Source of the DNA: Armatimonadota bacterium
GTDB lineage: Bacteria; Armatimonadota; Hebobacteria; CAIYQO01
DNA length: 5,331 bases
Direction of reading: 5' to 3'
Assembly: GCA_022708765.1 (NCBI GenBank)
Contig: JAKIYB010000324.1
Coordinates: 278 to 5,608 of the forward strand
Of this stretch, positions 1-5,071 are shown piece by piece. The position numbers were made by a program, and so were the translations under genes. Under the pieces are notes generated by a model. It had not been told where the DNA came from and did not search any database. It saw nothing but the letters and a program-made list of their open reading frames with translations. How positions within the stretch are numbered: position 1 is the first letter of the stretch; each line of letters begins with the position of its first letter.

Positions 1-1379
1 ACAAACGCGTTATACAGGTATGACCGGTGCTCGATTTGGAGATGAGGCACCTCTGCTTCACTCGCTGCCACGCCTGGCATCTCCAGCCCGGCAAGCGGGA
101 CCACTGCGGCAGAATCTGCAAAACCATCGTAGACAACATAGCGACCTGCGGAGACTATCGAATTCAATTCCGCGAGGGTTCGCGGCTTCGGCTGGTTCTC
201 GCATTCTTCGGAAATTTCATTGAGATAGACGTTAATGCCGCGAGGTTTGACACCATAGCGGAAAAAGAAGCGATTATCAGCGTGAGCATGTTGGGCGCTG
301 GCGCCGAACTGCACCGATTCCACCCAGATTTTCACGTGCAGGTCACCGAACAGAAAGCGACGCAGTGCCTGGTAGGGAGCAAGATTCTCCCGAATACCGT
401 AGCTGCCACTATGCGTTTGATAGAAATACGCATACGGGAACCCCTGCAGGTATGCTTCATCCTGATGCACGATGCCATCAGTGCGCGGTAACCGGCGGGC
501 GATAAGGAAATACCCGTCGCGGCGTGTCCCTATCAGGCAGAAGACATCCTCTTCCTTCAGCGACGGGGGCAGCGGCTTGTGAAATGCTTGCGGGTTTTGT
601 CCACCAAGGTGTTTGTTCACCCACGAAGGATCGAGATACATGACATCATCCTGTGTTAAACCCGGAAGCCACCGCAGCATGCGCGAAGCAATGGCATACC
701 GGGCTCCCCCATGCGGGGTGGCCAGTGTTGCCAGCTTTCCGACATATTCCTGCGTATCGTATAAGTTATATTGAATAGCGAATCGAGCGATTAAGCCTCC
801 CATCGAGTGTCCGACCAGCGCTACTCTTTTCAAACCAAGGCCGCGGGCCGTTGGCGTAGTACCCGGACAGAGTTTCTCCAGATCATAACAAGTTTTCCCT
901 GCGATCCTTCTAATCGTTAGAGCAAGGAGTGCCGCGTAATACGGAATGCCCGCCAGCGGCCCCTTATAGCCACGTGTTTGCAGTTCGTACAGCAAGGCTT
1001 TACGCGCGTTCTGCGAGAGATGCAAATGGTCGGCATTATATTCATAGTAACGAAATATCCAGATCGTTTTATCGGAAGCATGATACGGAAGACCGGGTGG
1101 TATACTCGTTGGATATGCCCTGCACAACTGTGTAAGGAGCGTCAGGCTTTCATCATTTGCTGCATCATAGTAATTGTAGTCTTTAACGAGGCGAAACACC
1201 ATGCCTTCAAAGTTGGGTGTCTCGCGAAGTTTCAGCCACCCTTCGGGATCATTGTAGCGGCATCCGTCATTCCAGCCTATATAGGGATCGCGCTCATCAT
1301 GCTCATCGAAGTCCCGGAACATGTCAGACACACCACCCCATCCATGTATGAAAATGACTGGCATATATTCTGTACTCAT
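1..1379 (-). CDS. Alpha/beta-hydrolase, lipase/PGAP1-like (3' end beyond window)
   Basis: This is probably a serine esterase or lipase; the substrate is unknown. Reading from ATG 1379 the frame stays open for 459 codons and runs off the left edge, so the C-terminus is missing. The N-terminus begins MSTEYMPVIFIHGWGG, the usual alpha/beta-hydrolase first strand followed by the HG oxyanion loop (H12-G13). The nucleophile elbow is GHSMGG at residues 190-195 (Ser192). ATPHGG at 220-225 follows, as in PGAP1/lipase-like proteins. TDGIVHQDEAYLQG near 300-313 supplies the likely acid Asp301, and YQTHSGSYG offers His323. Residues from about 340 to the edge form a further, probably beta-rich region that I do not recognise. 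No signal peptide is visible, since the hydrophobic strand at the start is part of the fold. It lies 27 bp behind the M15 peptidase gene on the same strand and is likely cotranscribed with it. Its GC is lower than in hom or accB. The fold is fairly certain; the role is unknown. Confidence 0.85.
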   Translation of the reverse strand, partial: MSTEYMPVIFIHGWGGVSDMFRDFDEHDERDPYIGWNDGCRYNDPEGWLKLRETPNFEGMVFRLVKDYNYYDAANDESLTLLTQLCRAYPTSIPPGLPYHASDKTIWIFRYYEYNADHLHLSQNARKALLYELQTRGYKGPLAGIPYYAALLALTIRRIAGKTCYDLEKLCPGTTPTARGLGLKRVALVGHSMGGLIARFAIQYNLYDTQEYVGKLATLATPHGGARYAIASRMLRWLPGLTQDDVMYLDPSWVNKHLGGQNPQAFHKPLPPSLKEEDVFCLIGTRRDGYFLIARRLPRTDGIVHQDEAYLQGFPYAYFYQTHSGSYGIRENLAPYQALRRFLFGDLHVKIWVESVQFGASAQHAHADNRFFFRYGVKPRGINVYLNEISEECENQPKPRTLAELNSIVSAGRYVVYDGFADSAAVVPLAGLEMPGVAASEAEVPHLQIEHRSYLYNAF

Positions 1380-1383
1380 CACT

Positions 1384-1390
1384 CCTCCTT
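1384..1390 (-). promoter_or_regulatory. Strong ribosome binding site of the hydrolase gene
   Basis: Read on the minus strand, AAGGAGG stands just upstream of ATG 1379 with a 4-base gap. It is a near-complete anti-Shine-Dalgarno match. It fixes the hydrolase start and implies efficient translation of the second gene in this pair. Confidence 0.75.
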
Positions 1391-1406
1391 TTCCATGACT
1401 GCATGG

Positions 1407-1919
1407 TTATTCCGGATAAAATCCAACATGCAACCATCGGCCCTCATCAACAATCTCTGGAACTGCATGCGCCCCACGGATTGCGGCATCACAATCGCGG
1501 ATAACGTCTCGGAGTTTTTTCGGGCATCCATGAGCCGTCGAACGCATCTTACTGATCGGGAGATAGTCACCTTCACCGTCCTGCGTTACGATTCCGGCGA
1601 AATCCATCGCTTTGCCATACGCATGGTTGCTCCACCGGTGTGGCACGATCAAGGTTCCATCCTTTCTTCGCGCCATGCGGGGGTTGTAAACACCCAGATG
1701 AACAAGTCCAAAGTGGTACTGCCGTGCGAAGTCATTCATTTCCGCCAATACGGTTGTGGCAAACACCTTATCACAGAGAATACTATGGGGCCACAACACA
1801 GGACCACGCTGCGTTAAATAAAACAGGGGTATGTCAAGTGTCGCCATGACCGGTCGTTGCAGAGTTGGCTTGTTGCCAGGTCCCCATGTCGGCTGTGATG
1901 TCGCTTTCAGATTCATCAT
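1407..1919 (-). CDS. M15/extensin-like zinc peptidase (D-Ala-D-Ala carboxypeptidase/endolysin fold)
   Basis: This is a compact 170-residue protein that by family would be a zinc metallopeptidase cleaving peptidoglycan stem peptides. The signature is SNHAYGKAMDF at residues 97-107, which matches the SxHxxGxAxD motif with zinc ligands His99 and Asp106. The third ligand is His164 in WLHVGF near the C-terminus. The acidic residue that M15 enzymes often carry three residues before the last His is Arg161 here. Asp158 or Glu159 could act instead, so activity is not assured. There is no signal peptide, transmembrane segment or cell-wall-binding domain: it is only the catalytic domain plus a ~50-residue N-terminal part. 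The gene opens with two consecutive ATGs (1919 and 1916). The AAGGAG at 1923-1928 is better spaced for the second, so the mature start may be 1916. It is the first gene of a unit with the hydrolase at 1-1379. It could be a phage-type lysin, a wall-remodelling enzyme or a toxin domain. Confidence 0.8.
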   Translation of the reverse strand: MMNLKATSQPTWGPGNKPTLQRPVMATLDIPLFYLTQRGPVLWPHSILCDKVFATTVLAEMNDFARQYHFGLVHLGVYNPRMARRKDGTLIVPHRWSNHAYGKAMDFAGIVTQDGEGDYLPISKMRSTAHGCPKKLRDVIRDCDAAIRGAHAVPEIVDEGRWLHVGFYPE

Positions 1920-1920
1920 T

Positions 1921-1930
1921 CTCTCCTTCC
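1921..1930 (-). promoter_or_regulatory. Ribosome binding site of the M15 peptidase gene
   Basis: The minus strand reads GGAAGGAGAG directly before AATGATG. AAGGAG (1928-1923) lies 3 bases from the first ATG (1919) and 6 bases from the second (1916), which favours initiation at the second Met. Confidence 0.6.
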
Positions 1931-1937
1931 AACTTCA

Positions 1938-1952
1938 GCGTGAACATCACGC
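1938..1952. repeat. 15-nt inverted repeat in the peptidase leader
   Basis: GCGTGA-ACA-TCACGC is a perfect 6-bp inverted repeat with a 3-nt centre. It sits in the presumed 5' leader of the peptidase mRNA, 7 bases upstream of the RBS region. It could be an operator half-site pair or a short RNA hairpin; which one cannot be told from the sequence. Confidence 0.4.
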
Positions 1953-2037
1953 GTATACCCAGCAAGGAATTACTACGTTAAATTCACGGATAGAGAGCGA
2001 GCCTTTCTCACGAGAGCGGATTATTACTTGCTAACTC

Positions 2038-2065
2038 ACAATACCACATATTTTTCAGTTGTCAA
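2038..2065 (-). promoter_or_regulatory. Sigma70-like promoter for the peptidase-hydrolase unit
   Basis: The minus strand carries a perfect -35 TTGACA (2065-2060), a 16-nt spacer rich in A/T, and a -10-like TATTGT (2043-2038, 4 of 6 consensus bases). The predicted start of transcription is near 2031, which leaves a leader of roughly 110 nt before ATG 1919. It is the best promoter match upstream of the peptidase gene. Confidence 0.5.
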
Positions 2066-2147
2066 CAGACTTGCCCACCCATTTCCGTTTCTATACTTCG
2101 CAGTAGAGATCGCCTCATGAAACACCGTGTTATATTGGCTTGATTAT

Positions 2148-2164
2148 TGTTGTATATCACAACA
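2148..2164. repeat. Small inverted repeat upstream of the peptidase promoter
   Basis: TGTTGT-ATATC-ACAACA is a perfect 6-bp inverted repeat about 80 bp upstream of the -35 box. A second short palindrome, AACAC-C-GTGTT, lies at 2121-2131. Both have the size of protein-binding sites, but such repeats also arise by chance in A/T-rich DNA. Confidence 0.3.
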
Positions 2165-2184
2165 TAAAATATCTTAATAAAATC

Positions 2185-2210
2185 TGGGTATGCAGTTGAC
2201 TGCATACCCA
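2185..2210 (-). terminator. Second of two tandem hairpins downstream of hom
   Basis: There is a perfect 12-bp inverted repeat, TGGGTATGCAGT and its complement, around a 2-nt centre; the loop is likely 4 nt in RNA. Read leftward, as hom is transcribed, the stem is followed by GATTTTATTAAGATATTTTA, a T-rich though interrupted tail. It is plausibly a second intrinsic terminator. Confidence 0.55.
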
Positions 2211-2220
2211 AGTAATAAAT

Positions 2221-2254
2221 AGCTCCCAAATGCAATAGAATGCATTTGGGAGCT
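2221..2254 (-). terminator. First hairpin downstream of hom, likely intrinsic terminator
   Basis: There is a perfect 14-bp inverted repeat (AGCTCCCAAATGCA and its complement) with a 6-nt loop, beginning about 30 bp past the hom stop. The trailing sequence on the minus strand is ATTTATTACTT, only moderately T-rich. Position and stem strength make termination of hom transcription the simplest reading. Confidence 0.65.
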
Positions 2255-2284
2255 TCGTGGATTGATCTACTGCAATCTCCGCGC

Positions 2285-3583
2285 TTACCCTTCCACGCGA
2301 ATCACGGACGCGATCTCTTCCACCACGTCAAGTTTGGCAAGTTCCTTGAGGGCGGCCTGGAGTTTGGCTTCCTGCACGCGGTGGGTGATCCAGACGACTT
2401 CGGCGGCGCCGGCTTCCTCTTCCGCCTGCTGGGGCTGGAAAACGGAGGTGAGGCTGACGCCGTGATCGCCGAAAATGGTGGCCATCTTGCCGACGACGCC
2501 GGGACGATCCAGCACGCAAGTGCGGATGTAGTAACCGGTGACCACCTCGCTGATGGGTTGAATGGGCAGCGTCTGATAGCAGCAGCAGGGCACGCGGCCG
2601 GACGCGCCGTGGTTGATGTTGCGGGCGCAGTCAATCACGTCGCCCACCACCGCGCTGCCAGTGGGACCGGAGCCCGCGCCGCGGCCGTAGAACATCAGGT
2701 CGCCGACGGGATCGCCCTGTACGAAGATGGCGTTGAAAACGCCGTTCACCGAGGCTAGCGGATGGTCCATCGGCACGAAGGCGGGATGCACGCGCAGGTC
2801 GAGCCCCCCCGCGGTACGCGCGCCGACGGCGAGCAGCTTGATCTCAAAGCCCAACTGGTGGGCGTATTCGATATCGGCCGCGGTGATCTTCGTGATCCCC
2901 TCGTGGTAGATCTTTTTCACGTCAATGTGGCTGCCGTAGGCGATGGAGGAGAGGATGGCGATCTTATACATCGCGTCGAAGCCCTCCACGTCGGCGGTGG
3001 GATCGGCTTCGGCATAGCCGTGCGCCTGGGCGTCCTTCAGCACATCGGCGAAGTCGCGCCCCTCCTGCGACATGGCGGTGAGGATGAAATTCGTGGTGCC
3101 GTTGACGATACCCACCAGCCGCAGGATGCGGTCGCCGGCCAGGCTCTCTTTCAGCGGGCGGATGATGGGGATGCCCCCGCCCACCGCGCCTTCGAACATC
3201 AGGTCCACGTTCGCCTCGGTGGCGAGGTTCAGCAGTTCGGCGCCGTGTTTGGCGATGAGTTCCTTATTCGGGGTGACGACGGACTTGCGCCGGGTAAGCG
3301 CCCCGGCCACCGCGTCCTTCGCGTGTTTGATGCCGCCTACCGCCTCGATGACGATGTCAATCTCCGGATCATCGAGGATGTCGGCCACCCACGTCGTCTG
3401 CTGCTCAGGACGCAGGATATAGGCGCGCGGGCGCGACCAGTCTACGTCCATCACGCGTTTCACTACCACGCGCGAGCCGACGCGCTGGGCAATCCAGTCC
3501 GCGTTCGTCTCCAGCAACTGCACCGCCCCGACACCCACCGTGCCGAATCCGATGACGCCGACGTTGATTTGCTCTCGTGACAT
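2285..3583 (-). CDS. hom: Homoserine dehydrogenase with C-terminal ACT domain
   Basis: The enzyme reduces aspartate-4-semialdehyde to homoserine with NAD(P)H in the cytoplasm, the branch step to threonine and methionine. The 432-residue length is typical of the monofunctional ACT-containing form. The Rossmann fingerprint GFGTVG is at 12-17. TPNKELIAKHG at 104-114 contains the conserved Lys107. EGAVGGGIPIIRPL follows from 131 and NGTTNFIL from 161. EADPTADVEGFDAMYK (192-207) carries Glu192, Asp203 and Lys207, which match the cation-binding and catalytic residues of the yeast enzyme by spacing. The ACT domain starts near 350 (YYIRTCVLDRPGVVGKMATI) and usually mediates feedback control by threonine. 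The start at ATG 3583 is chosen because GGGAGAAG lies just upstream and the protein begins with the expected strand before GFGTVG; the same frame extends upstream without coding signal. It has its own promoter and is flanked by terminators on both sides. A CCC run at 333-335, just before the ACT domain, is unusual. Confidence 0.97.
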   Translation of the reverse strand: MSREQINVGVIGFGTVGVGAVQLLETNADWIAQRVGSRVVVKRVMDVDWSRPRAYILRPEQQTTWVADILDDPEIDIVIEAVGGIKHAKDAVAGALTRRKSVVTPNKELIAKHGAELLNLATEANVDLMFEGAVGGGIPIIRPLKESLAGDRILRLVGIVNGTTNFILTAMSQEGRDFADVLKDAQAHGYAEADPTADVEGFDAMYKIAILSSIAYGSHIDVKKIYHEGITKITAADIEYAHQLGFEIKLLAVGARTAGGLDLRVHPAFVPMDHPLASVNGVFNAIFVQGDPVGDLMFYGRGAGSGPTGSAVVGDVIDCARNINHGASGRVPCCCYQTLPIQPISEVVTGYYIRTCVLDRPGVVGKMATIFGDHGVSLTSVFQPQQAEEEAGAAEVVWITHRVQEAKLQAALKELAKLDVVEEIASVIRVEG

Positions 3584-3610
3584 CTTCTTCTCCCTGCCCT
3601 GGTTATGGGC

Positions 3611-3646
3611 TTTATACATTGTAGAGTATCCCGTAACAAATGAAAA
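3611..3646 (-). promoter_or_regulatory. Two overlapping sigma70-like promoters for hom
   Basis: On the minus strand two alternative hexamer pairs occur, each with the ideal 17-nt spacer. One is TTTTCA (3646-3641) with TACAAT (3623-3618). The other is TTGTTA (3639-3634) with TATAAA (3616-3611). Both -10 boxes match 5 of 6 consensus bases. The leader to ATG 3583 would be about 20-30 nt. The -35 region overlaps the T-rich tail of the accB terminator. Confidence 0.6.
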
Positions 3647-3670
3647 CGGGGCAGACGCCTGGTCTGCCCC
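3635..3670 (-). terminator. Intrinsic terminator of accB
   Basis: There is a perfect 9-bp GC-rich stem (GGGGCAGAC at 3648-3656 and GTCTGCCCC at 3662-3670) with a 5-nt loop. Read on the minus strand it is followed by GTTTTCATTTGTT. It begins about 30 bp after the accB stop and has the classic rho-independent layout, so it should separate accB from hom. Confidence 0.8.
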
Positions 3671-3699
3671 ATCAGGTATGCCACAGACCCATTTTTCCG

Positions 3700-4140
3700 T
3701 TACAGCGGTTCGATAATCACCAGCGGCTGATCCACCTGCACCAGCTTTCCGTTGACGGCGGGGATGGCGATGACGCGGCCGGTGACATCGGAGGTGATTT
3801 CGTTGAAGACCTTCATCGCTTCCACGATGGCCACCGTCTGTCCGGTTTCCACCATGTCGCCTACTTCGACAAAGGCCGGCGCGTCGGGTGACGGGGTACG
3901 GTAGAACGTGCCCACCAGCGGCGAGGCGATGACGTGGCCGGATGGAGCGGGGGGTGCTTCCGGCGCGGCCGCGACTGACGGCGCCGTGACCCCAGGCATC
4001 GGCATGACGATGACGGCGCCCGTCTCCATGGCGGTCGCCCGCATGGAAAATTCCGGCTGGGTAATCGCCAGTTCGCGGATGCCGCGGTCGTGCATCAGCT
4101 TGAAGAGGCGCTGTAGCTCGATGAAGAGTTCTTCGTCCAT
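3700..4140 (-). CDS. accB: Biotin carboxyl carrier protein of acetyl-CoA carboxylase
   Basis: The protein carries the biotin that shuttles CO2 between biotin carboxylase and carboxyltransferase in malonyl-CoA formation, the first committed step of fatty acid synthesis. It has 146 residues, a normal BCCP length. A short N-terminal helical/dimer region (1-45) is followed by an Ala/Pro-rich linker (about 49-69). The biotinyl domain then runs from SPLVGTFYRTPSP near 73 to the end. The biotin attachment motif EAMK is at 107-110, with Lys110 as target of biotin ligase. The start at ATG 4140 is preferred because a promoter with TATAAT at 4181-4186 lies just upstream, although the frame stays open as far as 4299. 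The RBS is weak: GGAGAG sits about 14 bases from the ATG. accC, the usual partner gene, is not adjacent; a terminator follows instead and a divergent gene lies upstream. Confidence 0.95.
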   Translation of the reverse strand: MDEELFIELQRLFKLMHDRGIRELAITQPEFSMRATAMETGAVIVMPMPGVTAPSVAAAPEAPPAPSGHVIASPLVGTFYRTPSPDAPAFVEVGDMVETGQTVAIVEAMKVFNEITSDVTGRVIAIPAVNGKLVQVDQPLVIIEPL

Positions 4141-4180
4141 ACCGGTTCCGGTCTCTCCGCCTGTAAAAATCTGTCCAGCG

Positions 4181-4211
4181 ATTATACCACACGGCGGGCC
4201 GGCGGTGTCAA
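4181..4211 (-). promoter_or_regulatory. Sigma70-like promoter for accB with perfect hexamers
   Basis: The minus strand has a perfect -35 TTGACA (4211-4206) and a perfect -10 TATAAT (4186-4181). The spacer is 19 nt, longer than the optimal 17. The -10 is preceded by TGG, the extended -10 signature, which could compensate. Transcription would begin near 4174, giving a leader of about 35 nt. Confidence 0.75.
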
Positions 4212-4297
4212 ACCGGAAGCGGGGGTGAAGAGCACGCCATGAAGGATCACGCGCGCGGGAGGCGAATGAAGCGACTGGTACTACGGGAGAGAAAACC

Positions 4298-5071
4298 ATG
4301 TCTATTATTGACCACTTCGCGTTGACCGGGAAGACGGCGCTGGTGACGGGGGCGGCGGGGTTATACGGGCGGCAGATGGCGGAAGCGCTGGCGGAAGCGG
4401 GGGCGCGGGTGCTGGTGGCGTCGCGGAACCTGGACGCGCTGGCCGCCTGCGCGGACGAGATGCGGGAGCGCGGGTACGACGTGACGGCGCTCGCCTACGA
4501 TCAAGCGGAGGAAGCCTCTATCCTCGCGCTGCGCGATGCCGCCGGCCCGGTGGACGTGCTGGTGAACAACGCCGTGCTGCGTCCGATGAAGGACGGCTAC
4601 GTGGGCAGCGCCGAGAGCTTCGCCGCGAGCATGTGCGTCAACGCCACCGGCCTCTTCCTCATTACCCGCGCCTTCGGCGACTGCATGGCGGAGCGCGGCC
4701 ACGGCTCCATCATCAACATCGGCTCCATTCAGGGGATGGTCGGGCCGGACCCTTTCATCTACCGCGACACGCCCATGCACGGCTGGTATCCCGACTACTT
4801 CTTTCACAAAGGCGGCATGATCAACTTCACCCGCTTCCTCGCCAGCTACTACGGCCGCTTCGGCGTGCGCGCCAACTGCGTCAGCCCCGGCGGCTTCTGG
4901 ACGGAACGCATGCCCGAACCCTTCGTGCGCCAGTACAGCGAGCGCACGCTGCTGGGCCGGCTGGCCAACGACACCGATCTAAAAGGCATCATCGTCTTCC
5001 TCGCCTCGGAGGCCTCCGCCTACATCACCGGCACGAACATTCCGGTGGATGGGGGGTATACGGCGAAATAA
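4298..5071 (+). CDS. Short-chain dehydrogenase/reductase (SDR) family oxidoreductase
   Basis: This is an NAD(P)-dependent oxidoreductase of the classical SDR type, 257 residues, likely cytoplasmic. The cofactor loop is TGAAGLYG at 17-24, in TGxxxGxG form. NNAV (90-93) stands where NNAG is usual. Asn115, Ser143 (in NIGSIQG) and Tyr167-Lys171 (YFFHK, the YxxxK motif) make up the catalytic tetrad. PGGF and the C-terminal ITGTNIPVDGGYTAK are standard family features. Overall it recalls SDRs such as gluconate 5-dehydrogenase-like enzymes and the PtmA-like group of surface-sugar loci, but the substrate cannot be assigned. GGGAGA at 4285-4290, 7 bases before ATG 4298, supports the start. The gene is divergent from accB and directly followed by an aldo/keto reductase gene. 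I see no clear promoter for it in 4141-4297. Confidence 0.93.
   Translation: MSIIDHFALTGKTALVTGAAGLYGRQMAEALAEAGARVLVASRNLDALAACADEMRERGYDVTALAYDQAEEASILALRDAAGPVDVLVNNAVLRPMKDGYVGSAESFAASMCVNATGLFLITRAFGDCMAERGHGSIINIGSIQGMVGPDPFIYRDTPMHGWYPDYFFHKGGMINFTRFLASYYGRFGVRANCVSPGGFWTERMPEPFVRQYSERTLLGRLANDTDLKGIIVFLASEASAYITGTNIPVDGGYTAK

Larger units (their letters stand above)
1920..2284. other. AT-rich intergenic region between the peptidase unit and hom
   Basis: These 365 bp contain no credible coding sequence on either strand. From left to right they hold the peptidase RBS, a 15-nt inverted repeat (1938-1952), a promoter reading left (2038-2065), two small inverted repeats (2121-2131 and 2148-2164), an A/T-rich stretch, and two large hairpins in tandem (2185-2210 and 2221-2254) next to the hom stop codon. 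The drop in GC compared with hom is abrupt and occurs around 2285. Confidence 0.7.

Noticed and set aside
20..491. Short plus-strand frames near the left edge
   Set aside because: They are antisense to the unbroken hydrolase frame and have no ribosome binding site or protein motif.
978..1817. A 279-codon open frame on the plus strand
   Set aside because: It lies opposite both the hydrolase start and the M15 peptidase. Both of those show catalytic motifs and ribosome binding sites, whereas this frame has neither.
2240..2758. A 172-codon plus-strand frame starting in the hairpin right arm
   Set aside because: It is antisense to the ACT domain of hom, has the Gly/Ala/Asp/His bias of a shadow frame, and its start lies inside the terminator stem.
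2762..3580. A 272-codon open frame on the plus strand
   Set aside because: It is antisense to hom, whose conserved motifs prove the minus-strand reading. The product is His/Gly/Asp-rich in the way typical of GC-rich antisense frames.
3584..4192. Upstream extension of the hom frame to a 635-codon protein
   Set aside because: The extension overlaps accB in another frame and the terminator hairpin, has an arginine-rich shadow composition, and would bypass the well-placed RBS before ATG 3583.
4141..4299. Longer accB start at 4299 giving 199 residues
   Set aside because: It would include the TATAAT/TTGACA promoter within the coding sequence and add 53 residues with no similarity to BCCP. The length from ATG 4140 is normal for the family.
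4361..4807. A 148-codon minus-strand frame and overlapping plus-strand frame opposite/within the SDR gene
   Set aside because: Both are frame shadows of the SDR gene, rich in Arg/His, without RBS or recognisable motifs.
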